Origin: a virus
Direction: 5' to 3' (one strand)
IMG/VR virus record: IMGVR_UViG_3300027782_005501
Location: 1-41,662 of that record
DNA: 41,662 nt
Made by a program: the position numbers and the translations under genes. Every line of letters starts with the position of its first letter. The first letter of the stretch is position 1. The notes under the pieces were generated by a model. It was not told the origin of the DNA. It saw only the letters and a list, made by a program, of their open reading frames with translations, and did not search any database. Shown in pieces: positions 16,033 to 25,501 of this stretch.

Positions 16033-17133
16033 ATGACAAAAACAGTATTCAATAGAAATGCAGTGGATTGGTCTAAGGAACCCATGTTCTTTGGAGAAGA
16101 TCAAGCCATTCAAAGATATGATGTGTTCAAATATCCACAGTTCGATAAACTGAATCAAACCATGCTGGGTTATTTCTGGAGACCCGAAGAAGTATCATTG
16201 CAAAAAGATCGCTCAGACTATGCTAACTTTCGTCCAGAGCAGAAACACATATTCACTAGCAATTTAAAATATCAAACACTGTTGGATTCTGTGCAAGGCA
16301 GAGGACCATGTCTTAACTTCCTACCTTATTGTTCTAACTCAGAACTAGAAGGTTGTATTGTGACTTGGGATTTCTTTGAAACCATACACTCAAGAGCCTA
16401 CACACACATCATGAAGAACATATATTCAGATCCATCGGAAGTGTTTGACACTATATTGAATGACAAAGAGATTTTAAAAAGAGCAGTGTCAGTTACAGAG
16501 AACTATGACTCATTTGGAGAAATGGCTCTGCAATACACAGTGAATGGCAAAGGTGATGTGGAAGAATTAAAGAAACAACTGTATTTGGCCATGATCAATG
16601 TGAATCTACTAGAAGGTTTAAGATTCTATATATCATTCGCTTGTACATTCGCATTTGGAGAATTAAAACTAATGGAAGGATCTGCTAAACTACTTTCTTT
16701 GATTGCCAGAGACGAAGCCACACATTTAAATTTAACTACACACGTTATCAAAGCATGGCAAAAAGGTGATGATCGAGACATGCTGAAAGTAATGAAAGGA
16801 CAGGATAAAAAAGTTATTGAGATGTTCCATGCTTGTGTAGAAGAAGAGAAGGCTTGGGCAAAACATCTATTCAAAGATGGTTCTATCATAGGATTGAATG
16901 AGAAGTTGTTGGGACAGTATGTGGAATACACTGCCAATAAAAGATTAAAAGCACTGGGATTTGACCCAGAGTTTGACATACCCGGAAACCAAAATCCCCT
17001 ACCATGGACCTCACACTGGTTAAGTTCTAAAGGCATGCAAGTGGCTCCCCAAGAGACAGAAATAGAAAGTTACATCATCGGCGGAATCAAACAAGATATT
17101 AAAAAAGACGAGTTTAAGAAGTTCAAATTATAG
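16033..17133 (+). CDS. nrdB: Ribonucleoside-diphosphate reductase class I, beta subunit
   Basis: The 366-residue product is a class Ia R2 with the diiron/tyrosyl site: D85 (LLDSVQGRGP), E116, H119 and Y123 in FFETIHSRAYTHIMKNI, then NLLEGLRFY and ARDEATHLNLTTHVI with the remaining Glu and His ligands. Y123 aligns with E. coli Y122, so the radical form should be intact. It generates the radical passed to NrdA; the C-terminal KDEFKKFKL probably docks on NrdA. It is coupled to nrdA by a 3-base gap. Confidence 0.96.
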   Translation: MTKTVFNRNAVDWSKEPMFFGEDQAIQRYDVFKYPQFDKLNQTMLGYFWRPEEVSLQKDRSDYANFRPEQKHIFTSNLKYQTLLDSVQGRGPCLNFLPYCSNSELEGCIVTWDFFETIHSRAYTHIMKNIYSDPSEVFDTILNDKEILKRAVSVTENYDSFGEMALQYTVNGKGDVEELKKQLYLAMINVNLLEGLRFYISFACTFAFGELKLMEGSAKLLSLIARDEATHLNLTTHVIKAWQKGDDRDMLKVMKGQDKKVIEMFHACVEEEKAWAKHLFKDGSIIGLNEKLLGQYVEYTANKRLKALGFDPEFDIPGNQNPLPWTSHWLSSKGMQVAPQETEIESYIIGGIKQDIKKDEFKKFKL

Positions 17134-17151
17134 TAGCACATAATTACTATC

Positions 17152-17160
17152 CATAAATAC
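17152..17160 (+). promoter_or_regulatory. T4-type late promoter, predicted leaderless
   Basis: CATAAATAC, with the ATG at 17165 only 4 bases after the C. This gives the same TAAATA-N5-ATG layout as at 2725 and 31975, so the transcript would start at or beside the start codon. Confidence 0.7.
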
Positions 17161-17164
17161 TGGT

Positions 17165-17452
17165 ATGCCAGCAGTAGCAAGATTAGGAGATAGAGAAAAG
17201 GTCCATTGTTCTACACCGTTTAGAGCAGGACATGTAGCATCAGTATTCGCAAATGGTCTACCACTGAGCTGTGCAGGACACAGTAATACTGTACATTTAA
17301 GGCCAGCTGGAAGAATATGTGTTCCTCATACCGCTCGTCTTTCTAGGGGTTCCCCAAATGTATTTGCAGAGGGATTAAACCTAGGACGAGTAGGAGACCC
17401 AACCTGTACAATGGTTATACAAGGTAGTCCTAATGTATTTGCCAACGGATAG
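17165..17452 (+). CDS. PAAR-repeat spike tip protein
   Basis: The 95-residue product has PAAR features: MPAVARLGDREKVHC at the start, repeated VFANG/VFAEG turns, and a final VGDPTCTMVIQGSPNVFANG. PAAR proteins form the sharpened metal-binding tip of contractile-tail spikes; the T4 counterpart is gp5.4. This supports a myovirus with a contractile tail. Conserved His and Cys residues would bind the zinc or iron ion. It is expressed from a late promoter directly in front, followed after two bases by a large virion-type protein. Confidence 0.9.
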   Translation: MPAVARLGDREKVHCSTPFRAGHVASVFANGLPLSCAGHSNTVHLRPAGRICVPHTARLSRGSPNVFAEGLNLGRVGDPTCTMVIQGSPNVFANG

Positions 17453-17454
17453 AT

Positions 17455-18813
17455 ATGACTGTACATCAAGGATTAACATCAATAACTAACGCTCAACCTA
17501 ATTTTACTAACAAATTGGTGCAGGATAATATTGATGCTGCCAATATTGGATTTGTTACTAAAACAAAAACATTATCTAACAAAACGGATACCAGCACAGT
17601 ACTGACAGACACGCAGAAAGATTCTTTAAAAGCTTCTATGAATGTTCAACCACATCTTAGCATAGGCAGATATCTACAAGATTTAGAAAATCACACAACA
17701 AATATGTTGAATGGAACTTTATTTTTAGAAGAAACTGCTGCTCTTACAGGAACAGTTACTAGTACAGGAGGTGTGGGCGGAGCAAATCTATTGATATTAG
17801 ATTCGTCGGGAACAGAGTTAAAAACCATATACGGAAATGATCCTACAGCAACATCACAAGTTACTATAGACCCAGGTTCCCACTCGGGTAACATGCCGCT
17901 GTCATTTTTTGAATATCTAGGACAAGTGCAAGCAACACAAGATCTACATTTTACTTTGTATGGTACCGAAGCAGGTTCTAATGGTAAAGGTGTAGATGAT
18001 CATTTTGGTACATTAAGAGGAACAATGAATAATCATTTGACTAATATAACAGCTTCTGTTCAAACCATAACTAACAACTCTTTAGCAACCGATACTGCAT
18101 ATCAAACTGCTACACAAAATTTAATTAATTTTATAGATTCGTTAGATGACAGTACCTATTATGATGAAAGTACATTTAATAGTTTGCTCAGTGCTTTTGA
18201 AACAGCAGCTAATAATTTTAATACAACACTATCGGCATCAGTATATTCAAATATAAAATCTTTATTAGTAGAAGCACAGACAACAATAGCACAACAAATA
18301 ACATCAGAATACAACAATTTAATTTCCATTCAAACTTACAATGAATCATTAACAAATATTTTATCATACACAAGTTTTACTACTAATAGTAAAATAAATG
18401 ATATAATTGTAAAATCGGCGCAGAACGCTGCATGGAAAGATTATTTTAGCAACTACGAAACAAGATTCAATCAATTAAATCCGTTGTATAACATAGCAGC
18501 CGACAGCAGTGAAGAAGATGCAATCAATTCAGCTCTTAAATTAAAAAACTTGCCAGATGTTAAAAATTATTTAGATACAGAGTCAGTTGCTAAGAAAGCC
18601 CTAAGAGACACAAGAATCAAAACTAGATTGGGAGATAGTGGCAAGACCATTGAACAGATCATTGAGGGAAGCTGTGTGTTATTGGGTATTAATGTAACTG
18701 GCCGAGATGTTTACGCACAGAGCAAAAGTCTATTAGAGAACATGAACAATTTTGATAGAGAAACAGTGAAATACGAGATATCACTACACAGGCTTGCAAG
18801 TACCAGTTCTTAA
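17455..18813 (+). CDS. Virion structural-type protein downstream of PAAR
   Basis: The 452-residue product is rich in Thr, Asn and Ser. An N-terminal part (TKTKTLSNKTDTSTVLTDTQ) leads to a Gly/Thr beta domain (about 95-150, LTGTVTSTGGVGGANLLILD). The middle and C-terminal parts are helical (about 190-450). No catalytic motif or signal peptide is visible. Its place two bases after the PAAR gene suggests a tail, baseplate or fibre component translated with it. I do not recognise a specific T4 homolog. Confidence 0.6.
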   Translation: MTVHQGLTSITNAQPNFTNKLVQDNIDAANIGFVTKTKTLSNKTDTSTVLTDTQKDSLKASMNVQPHLSIGRYLQDLENHTTNMLNGTLFLEETAALTGTVTSTGGVGGANLLILDSSGTELKTIYGNDPTATSQVTIDPGSHSGNMPLSFFEYLGQVQATQDLHFTLYGTEAGSNGKGVDDHFGTLRGTMNNHLTNITASVQTITNNSLATDTAYQTATQNLINFIDSLDDSTYYDESTFNSLLSAFETAANNFNTTLSASVYSNIKSLLVEAQTTIAQQITSEYNNLISIQTYNESLTNILSYTSFTTNSKINDIIVKSAQNAAWKDYFSNYETRFNQLNPLYNIAADSSEEDAINSALKLKNLPDVKNYLDTESVAKKALRDTRIKTRLGDSGKTIEQIIEGSCVLLGINVTGRDVYAQSKSLLENMNNFDRETVKYEISLHRLASTSS

Positions 18814-18846
18814 GAGCATTTTATTTTAGAAACATAATTAAGTTAA

Positions 18847-20046
18847 ATGCTTGATAATAAAAATCCTTATTTTAAAAAGATCACATCTAGTGTACTAATC
18901 GATAGACAGATGATCGATTGGATAAAAATATACAAAAATCCTTATGCAAATTATTGGCAAGCTATATCAACGTTATTAGTAGGAGTAACAGATTTTAGAG
19001 CACGTAGCGGAAAATTTACTACTCCTTGGAATGCTACTAGTAATAAATTTTATGCTATGCCAAAATTTAAATTTATAAATGATAAATTTTCTAACCTAAT
19101 GGATCAAAGAGCTTTAGAGCTTTTTTTAAAGGCTAAAAGTCAAAATAAAAGAATAGCAATACTCTGGAGTGGAGGCATTGATTCGACTTGTGTACTAATT
19201 TCTTTTTTAAAAAATTTAAAAAAAGTAGATTATGAAAATCTTTCTGTTGTTTGTAATACCAGTTCTGTTCTAGAAAATTACAATTTTTATAAAAAATTTT
19301 TATCTAATAAAATTCATTGTATTCATTACAATCAATTGAATGTTAATAATGAATTTTTAGATGAATATATACTTTTACATGGCGATCCGGGTGATTGTTT
19401 ATTTGGTCCTAGCAGTTCAATGTACAAATATTTTATTAACAGAGGTGAACAGCTAAATCCATGGCGTAATCATTTAGTCAAAATGGCAGAATTATTAGAG
19501 CCTAGTTCGGTACATGGAATACACGCACCAGGGTTTGGTTCTTGGTTTACGAATAAAATTACACGCAATCTAGAAGAAAGTGGTCAAGCAGACTATATTA
19601 GCACCATTGCCGATTGGTGGTGGTGGACTTATTACAATTTTAAATGGGAATTTAGTTGTCAACGTCCTTTTTTCTATACTGAAAGAGATTTTAGTAAAAG
19701 TATTTCTACGGATAGGTTAGAAGAGTATTCTAAAAATGTTTTTTTTAATACTGAAAATTTTCAGCTATGGACTTATTCTAATTTAAAAAATCATATAAAC
19801 AAAGAATTTACTTTTCATAAAAAACCAGCAAAAGATTATATATTTGAATTTACAAAAGATGATGTATACAATAAAAATAAAACAAAGGTTAATGCATATT
19901 CTGGTAATTTTGATTATAAGATTAATTTTAGGTTTCCAATAGTCTATGATCAAAACTGGGTTGGTTATGGTCTCGATAGGCAATCTGCAGATTCTCGTTT
20001 ATTATCAAAAACTATAACTGTATTTTTAGAAAAGTATAAAGGGTAA
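18847..20046 (+). CDS. PP-loop ATPase, asparagine-synthase-like
   Basis: The 399-residue product contains SGGIDS at 108-113 (RIAILWSGGIDSTCVLISFL), the PP-loop of asparagine-synthase-type enzymes that activate a substrate as an acyl-adenylate. LHGDPGDCLFGP (about 180) resembles the second conserved region of AsnB domains. There is no glutaminase domain. The gene is very AT-rich and opens a three-gene run with a Rieske oxygenase (1-base gap) and a double methyltransferase (3-base gap), which suggests a small biosynthetic or modification pathway. Confidence 0.75.
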   Translation: MLDNKNPYFKKITSSVLIDRQMIDWIKIYKNPYANYWQAISTLLVGVTDFRARSGKFTTPWNATSNKFYAMPKFKFINDKFSNLMDQRALELFLKAKSQNKRIAILWSGGIDSTCVLISFLKNLKKVDYENLSVVCNTSSVLENYNFYKKFLSNKIHCIHYNQLNVNNEFLDEYILLHGDPGDCLFGPSSSMYKYFINRGEQLNPWRNHLVKMAELLEPSSVHGIHAPGFGSWFTNKITRNLEESGQADYISTIADWWWWTYYNFKWEFSCQRPFFYTERDFSKSISTDRLEEYSKNVFFNTENFQLWTYSNLKNHINKEFTFHKKPAKDYIFEFTKDDVYNKNKTKVNAYSGNFDYKINFRFPIVYDQNWVGYGLDRQSADSRLLSKTITVFLEKYKG

Positions 20047-20047
20047 T

Positions 20048-21091
20048 ATGTCGTATATTAATTTAAGCTGGAATCAAAGAACTCCTGAACAAGACAATTA
20101 TTTTTTTATTAACAGTACAAAATGTTTGGGATTAATTACAGATATTCAATCTAATCGACATTATGTACCTTATCCCCCAAATAATAGCATGTTTATTAAT
20201 AATAATTTTAAGGCATTTGTTAATTCTTGTCCCCATAAACACGCAAAATTATTAGAAGATAGTTGTAATACAAATAAAAAACTTGTGTGCCCAGTTCATA
20301 AATGGTCTTTTGACGAAGAAGGAAATTTTATAACAGGTCGAGGTTTTGAAAAATGCAAAGATAAAAACCTAATTTCCGCAGATATATTTCAGTGGCAAGG
20401 ATTTTTAATGTCGGGAAACAATTCATGGACTAACGAAATAAATGAAAAATTAAAAAATGATTTAAAATATTTTAAAAATAAAAATTACATTAATTGGAAA
20501 AGAGAAACAATAATAGCTAACTTCGATTGGAAAATATTTTACGAAACATTTTTAGATCTTTATCATATTCGTTCATATCATCCAGGATTAAGAAACATTG
20601 TTGATATAAATCAGTATGACTATGCATTTGGGGACGGATGGAGTTGTCAATACGCTCATCTTAATTTAATAAGAACAGAAAATTCTAGTAAAAAAACAGA
20701 TGCGTGGTTAAATGAGTGTAAAAAATTAGGATTATTAGATGATGATAGTTTTAAAATATTATGGTTAGGAATATACCCAAATGTAATGTTAGAATCATAT
20801 CCAGGCTGTACAATTATAAGTCAGGTATATCCTTATGCTCCAGGCAAACATGCTAATACATTAGAGTTTTATTTTGATCAAGAAGTATTAGATCGCAGCC
20901 CCCAATATGCTCAATTAACTTATGATTGTTGGATGGAAACAGCCCAAGAAGACGAAGTAATAGGAATATTAATGCAACAAGGTAGAAACAATTTAATTCA
21001 ATATAAAAAAGAAGTGCCCCAATTTGATCATCCTACAGAGGAGACAGCTAACACTCATTGGTTTGAATGGATGAAGAAAAAAAGTTTTTAA
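20048..21091 (+). CDS. Rieske non-heme iron oxygenase, alpha subunit type
   Basis: The 347-residue product has a complete Rieske [2Fe-2S] site, C61-x-H63 (CPHKH) and C81-x2-H84 (CPVHKW). It also has the mononuclear iron motif E-x3-D-x2-H-x4-H with E166, D170, H173 and H178 (ETFLDLYHIRSYH). This is the layout of ring-hydroxylating dioxygenases and related demethylases, which hydroxylate or demethylate small molecules with electrons from a reductase. No reductase gene is present, so host ferredoxin would be needed. The substrate is unknown; the PP-loop and methyltransferase neighbours suggest a tailoring role. Confidence 0.88.
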   Translation: MSYINLSWNQRTPEQDNYFFINSTKCLGLITDIQSNRHYVPYPPNNSMFINNNFKAFVNSCPHKHAKLLEDSCNTNKKLVCPVHKWSFDEEGNFITGRGFEKCKDKNLISADIFQWQGFLMSGNNSWTNEINEKLKNDLKYFKNKNYINWKRETIIANFDWKIFYETFLDLYHIRSYHPGLRNIVDINQYDYAFGDGWSCQYAHLNLIRTENSSKKTDAWLNECKKLGLLDDDSFKILWLGIYPNVMLESYPGCTIISQVYPYAPGKHANTLEFYFDQEVLDRSPQYAQLTYDCWMETAQEDEVIGILMQQGRNNLIQYKKEVPQFDHPTEETANTHWFEWMKKKSF

Positions 21092-21094
21092 TCT

Positions 21095-22558
21095 ATGAAT
21101 ATTTTTGAATCAGCAAGAGAGTTTGTCGACTTAGATAATAGAAAATTTCGAGATTTTAATATTTGTTCTGCTAGGAGTTTAACTAATAAATTACAAGTTC
21201 AATTAGATCCAGATTTAATTAAAAATAAAACCATTTTAGATTTAGGAAGTTGTTTAGGAGCAGCCGGACATTGGGCATTGCACCACGGAGCATCACACTA
21301 TACGGGTGTTGAATTACAAGATTATTATGCTGATACATCTCGTAAATTACTGAACAAATATTGGCCAACAAGTGTATTTGATATTATTAAAACTGATATT
21401 GAAAGTTTTTTAGATATTTGTATAAAAAATAATCAAAAATATGATTATGTTCTTATTGCTGGAGTCTTACAAGTATTTTTTAATACAATTGATATCTTAA
21501 AAAAAATAGCTAGTGTTACTAAAGAAATATTAGTAATTGATGCTATTAATCTTAAAGAAACTGATCCTAGATGGGGATTTATTCAATTTAAAAATATTTC
21601 AATGGTTAAAGCTGATGCAAATGTAACGGATAGTTATTACGGTCTTACAGCTACTATCAATTTAACTGCACTTGATATGATTATGTCTGTTAATTCGTTT
21701 CATCGTAAAGAAAATAAATTGCAACCTGCACATCACGGAGATGGATTAGATCCATATAATGATTTTGTACGTTTGGTCGACGGAACAATGGGAGCTCAAC
21801 GATACATTGTCAGATATACAAGAACTGATGTCTCAAAAACTATTTTGCAAGAAATGGTACTGAATGACGATACAACATCAATAATTAATTTTAAGGAGAC
21901 TCTGGATAGTTATTTTGAAAGTGCAGCAGAAAAAAAGATTTCAAGATGGGCCTTTGATTCTACTGTAGCTGACAGATTTCAACAGGAAGCAATGTATCAT
22001 ATACCAGATTATAGACGTGTAATAAACTTGTGTGTTGATATTGCTAAACACGAATTATCTAAAACAGATCCAATTATTGATGTTGGTAGTGCTTTAGGAT
22101 ATACACTTAATATTTTACATCATAGCGGATTTACAAATATTACAGGAGTAGAACAAAGTAAGGAAATGATTGCTAAAGGAACACAGTCTGATAAAGTTAT
22201 TTGTAGTGATAAATTCCCAAATAAAATATTTCAATTAGTTTTAATAAACTGGACTCTACATTTTATAGAAGATAAAGAATCTTACCTTAAAGATGTTTAT
22301 AATCATTTAAATAACAAAGGCATATTAATAATGACAGATAAAACAATACAATCAGAACTTATTAAAAATTTATATTATCAATTCAAAAGAAATAACGGCA
22401 TTGATCAAACCTACATTGAACATAAAGAAAAACAACTGGCAGGATATATGCATTTAAAGTCGGTTGATTGGTATATAAATTTTCTAAAGACTTTATTCTC
22501 TTCTGTTGAAATTATAAATTCTAATTTAGGATTTGTTACTTTTCTTTGTAGGAAATAA
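21095..22558 (+). CDS. Two-domain SAM-dependent methyltransferase
   Basis: The 487-residue product has two class I methyltransferase domains. Motif I of the first is TILDLGSCLGAAGH (47-59) followed by YTGVELQ. The second begins near 320 with PIIDVGSALGYTLNIL (326-341) and ITGVEQSKEMI. Between them is a linker of about 60 residues. Tandem domains suggest two methylation steps or one catalytic and one structural half. It ends the AT-rich plus-strand run and converges with the minus-strand hydrolase gene. Acceptor unknown. Confidence 0.8.
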   Translation: MNIFESAREFVDLDNRKFRDFNICSARSLTNKLQVQLDPDLIKNKTILDLGSCLGAAGHWALHHGASHYTGVELQDYYADTSRKLLNKYWPTSVFDIIKTDIESFLDICIKNNQKYDYVLIAGVLQVFFNTIDILKKIASVTKEILVIDAINLKETDPRWGFIQFKNISMVKADANVTDSYYGLTATINLTALDMIMSVNSFHRKENKLQPAHHGDGLDPYNDFVRLVDGTMGAQRYIVRYTRTDVSKTILQEMVLNDDTTSIINFKETLDSYFESAAEKKISRWAFDSTVADRFQQEAMYHIPDYRRVINLCVDIAKHELSKTDPIIDVGSALGYTLNILHHSGFTNITGVEQSKEMIAKGTQSDKVICSDKFPNKIFQLVLINWTLHFIEDKESYLKDVYNHLNNKGILIMTDKTIQSELIKNLYYQFKRNNGIDQTYIEHKEKQLAGYMHLKSVDWYINFLKTLFSSVEIINSNLGFVTFLCRK

Positions 22559-22568
22559 TTAATAAATT

Positions 22569-23300
22569 TTATTTGTGCTGCAATATAAAATTATTTATAT
22601 CTGCGGCTAAATCTTTTCTATATTCTTCTAACAAAATCCAATGACTAGCATTTGGATAAAATTTAACCACATTTTCTAGAAATTTAGAACGATGTTCTAA
22701 ATTAGAATTTTTTGTAAAAAAAATTTGTTTGGGCAAGGTTGATGACAACATTGTTGTTTTTCTTGCTAATCTTGGATATGATGCTGTGACAATAGTATCA
22801 CCAGCACATAATTCCTGTAGATGTTTTTTGAGTATGCTATCATCGATAGTGGCTTGATATTGTATTATTGATTGTGATATATTATCTTTAGATAGTTGTA
22901 TTTTGTCGTCGTTGTCTATTGATTCAGTTTTTATTTCTATTTTAACTAACGGATCTAGAAGTATTGCTGCCTTTAGATTAACATTTTTGATTACATCTTC
23001 AACAACTTTGCATCCATAACTATAACCCATAATAAAATCAATATCATACTGTTTTATTAGTTCTTCGGCTATTCTAACATTATCTTCGTGTTTATCTCCT
23101 ATAAATTCTGTCTTAGGTTGAGGACCTGATCCAACAATGTTAAAAGAATATGTTTCAATTCCATAATTATTCAATATTGTAGAAAAGTTATTTTCTATAT
23201 CTAAATCAAACATGCATTGGTTATGCCAAGTGGCACCCATAATGTATAATAACCGTGCTTTAGGGATTTTTGATACTGTATTGTTTTTAATATACACCAT
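22569..23300 (-). CDS. Alpha/beta hydrolase
   Basis: The 243-residue product has the nucleophile elbow GYSYG (92-96, Ser94), a likely acid within LLDPLVK (about 135) and a C-terminal His in NASHWILLEEYR (about 220). It lacks a signal peptide, so it acts in the cytoplasm. It is the last gene of the minus-strand TTT operon, 22 bases after the TctC-like gene. It could be an esterase or thioesterase that processes the imported or synthesised compound (inference). Confidence 0.75.
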   Translation of the reverse strand: MVYIKNNTVSKIPKARLLYIMGATWHNQCMFDLDIENNFSTILNNYGIETYSFNIVGSGPQPKTEFIGDKHEDNVRIAEELIKQYDIDFIMGYSYGCKVVEDVIKNVNLKAAILLDPLVKIEIKTESIDNDDKIQLSKDNISQSIIQYQATIDDSILKKHLQELCAGDTIVTASYPRLARKTTMLSSTLPKQIFFTKNSNLEHRSKFLENVVKFYPNASHWILLEEYRKDLAADINNFILQHK

Positions 23301-23321
23301 AGTTGATAATTTTAGAAATTA

Positions 23322-24170
23322 TTAATTATATGTTACGTAAAGTTTGGCAGTAGCTATAAATTGATCTATATCTGTTTTATTGGGAGCAATCTTACTACCA
23401 ACCATATCCTGTTGATTCATTGCAGTTGCAAAATCTTTTTGCAGTGATTTTTGTAATCGATCAATCTGCTCTGCAGATAAATTTTTAACGAATACCATCA
23501 TACCTAATTTATAATCATTCAATTGACTTTTTTCTGTAAATTCACTCAACAGTTTTTGACCATATTTGGTAGCACCGGTTGTGTAAAGACACTCTATAGA
23601 GCCAGACTTAATAGCACTGCCGACATTGCCTGTTGCTGTATAACCCACTTCTATTTCTCTGTTGATCAAGCCTGTTACCACAGCCCCCGAACTGTCGTAG
23701 GTTACATCTGTAAATTTAATTCCAAATTTATTGGTGTTGAGATGTTGTAGAATAGAGCCTTTGGGATTGAATTTATTGTTGCCTAATTTATAGGTTTTAT
23801 TTGGTTCTAATTTTGTACCCTTTAATACACACACGTCATATGGTGCATAGGTGACTGCTACCGCAGAAGCTTTTTCAAAATTGATAATACAGTTCTGTTT
23901 GGTAACTTCTGTATTTTTTATCATACTGTCGGACCATACAATCGCAACCGGTCCTTTGGCATTTTCAAAATAATCCACAGCTTCACCGCAACTGTTTTTT
24001 TGAACAGCAGTAATTTCAAATCCTGCCGATTTAGACAAATCTATCACAGCATTGGCAACCACACCTTGTGGTCCTTTAAGTGTTGATGTCGGCACAATTT
24101 CGATTTTTTGTGCCATGGCCACACTAGCCATTAACATCAATAAAAACGTGATTATTATTATTTTTTTCAT
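23322..24170 (-). CDS. TctC-like periplasmic substrate-binding protein 1 (TTT family)
   Basis: The 282-residue product has a clean Sec signal peptide (MKKIIIITFLLMLMASVAMA, cleavage after AMA). The fold-level pattern is that of TctC/Bug proteins: TYDSSGAVVTGLINREIEVGYTA (counterpart of the substrate loop), AIKSGSIECLYTTGATKYGQ (counterpart of the IKAG-LRALA block), then a C-terminal helical pair. It is shorter than usual (~320) and diverged. A TctA-like permease gene sits 14 bases upstream in the operon. It is a paralog of 25502-26347 (shared KSGSI, YTTG/YSTG, KNLS). The ligand is likely an organic acid. Confidence 0.75.
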   Translation of the reverse strand: MKKIIIITFLLMLMASVAMAQKIEIVPTSTLKGPQGVVANAVIDLSKSAGFEITAVQKNSCGEAVDYFENAKGPVAIVWSDSMIKNTEVTKQNCIINFEKASAVAVTYAPYDVCVLKGTKLEPNKTYKLGNNKFNPKGSILQHLNTNKFGIKFTDVTYDSSGAVVTGLINREIEVGYTATGNVGSAIKSGSIECLYTTGATKYGQKLLSEFTEKSQLNDYKLGMMVFVKNLSAEQIDRLQKSLQKDFATAMNQQDMVGSKIAPNKTDIDQFIATAKLYVTYN

Positions 24171-24184
24171 AGTTTCCCCTTTTG

Positions 24185-25462
24185 TTAAAAATAAATTTGT
24201 ATTGCTCTGTAAGTAGTATAGTATATTTCATCGGTTAAAAGCAAGCCTATTACCACTGCTAAAAGGTCTGTCCTAAAAAAATGCAATAGATAACCGATGG
24301 GCATAAAAATTACTAGATGTATTAGCAAATATTTTAAATCATAAGAGTTGATTAGATAAAAACATAGTAAACTGAATAAAAATAAAAGATAAGAAAACCA
24401 TTTTTTAGACATCAACTTACCGAATAACACATAATATTTTTGATTTAACATAGTAGCTATTAAAAAATAAATTAATCCTGATAAAAGAAGACATAAAATT
24501 ATTATAGTACTAACCCCATACGCCTGTAAGAATTCAAAATTTAAATTAAATTTTTGAAAATGTTGAATCAGCACAATTTCCGAAGCACTGATAGGTATAC
24601 CGAACAATAGCAAAGGCAACCACCCTGTTATGGCAGCACTGTTATTAGCAGTTTCACTGGCCGTAATTTTATCTAATGCTGTGTTCTTTCTAAGTCGTTC
24701 AAAAGTATAAGAAGCATAACTGCTGATCGTTGCACCTATCTGAGGCAATAGTCCTAATACACAACCAAATAAGCTGTGCAATGAAATTTTCCCTATATAT
24801 TTTTTTAGTTCTAATTTTGTTTTGTCTCGAGATAAAGATTGAGCCGAAGCTGCAGGGATTTTTTGCCACAATAATTGAGATACAAAAATTATTATCAAAA
24901 TCAATTGAGTGTTGAAATAATAAATGGGAATAGATTGTGCATGAGTTTTTCCTATAGCTGCGAACTCGGGATAAAAGTTTATGAAAGTTGCAGTCGTTAA
25001 TACACAAATATTTGTTAGTATTTTTCTATTTGAAAAGATTGCAATTATTACTAATAACCAAAAGATTGAGAGTTTGAGCAGTATAGGAAAATAGATATTT
25101 TTTGAAAAATTATAAAATAGAACTATAAACAGAATTATAGATGATATAACAGTGGCAACAAGACTACCAATGTTGGTCAACATGACTGCTCTAAACGTAT
25201 CTTTACCTTTTAAATTTTTTAATTCCATTAATACAGGATAAGAACTGGCTTCCCCTGGGATCTTTAGATATAAGACGGCCATACTGCCAAAAAATTGTGA
25301 TCCTATTCTAGCAATGATGCCATACAATACTATACATAACGGATCTAAAGGAACAAAGGGTAGGAATAACATGAATCCTAGCAGTATATTGATACCGGGC
25401 ATTAGCCCAGTTAATAAACCAGACAGAATACCCAAACAGAATGTAAAAAATATATCAATCAT
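24185..25462 (-). CDS. TctA-like large permease subunit 1 (TTT family)
   Basis: The 425-residue polytopic membrane protein has both TctA half-signatures. The first is GILSGLLTGLMPGINILLGF (11-30) followed by GSQFFGS and IPGEASSYP. The second is SLFGCVLGLLPQIGATISSY (around 225-245) followed by ASETANNSAAITGWLPLLLFGIP. Known TctA proteins form the transport channel of tripartite tricarboxylate transporters, usually ~500 residues and paired with small TctB. No tctB is present here, so the host would supply it or it is not needed. It is a paralog of 26379-27656. Confidence 0.85.
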   Translation of the reverse strand: MIDIFFTFCLGILSGLLTGLMPGINILLGFMLFLPFVPLDPLCIVLYGIIARIGSQFFGSMAVLYLKIPGEASSYPVLMELKNLKGKDTFRAVMLTNIGSLVATVISSIILFIVLFYNFSKNIYFPILLKLSIFWLLVIIAIFSNRKILTNICVLTTATFINFYPEFAAIGKTHAQSIPIYYFNTQLILIIIFVSQLLWQKIPAASAQSLSRDKTKLELKKYIGKISLHSLFGCVLGLLPQIGATISSYASYTFERLRKNTALDKITASETANNSAAITGWLPLLLFGIPISASEIVLIQHFQKFNLNFEFLQAYGVSTIIILCLLLSGLIYFLIATMLNQKYYVLFGKLMSKKWFSYLLFLFSLLCFYLINSYDLKYLLIHLVIFMPIGYLLHFFRTDLLAVVIGLLLTDEIYYTTYRAIQIYF

Positions 25463-25501
25463 ACAATATAATCGCAGCTCATGGCATTCTTTATTCCACT
25501 G

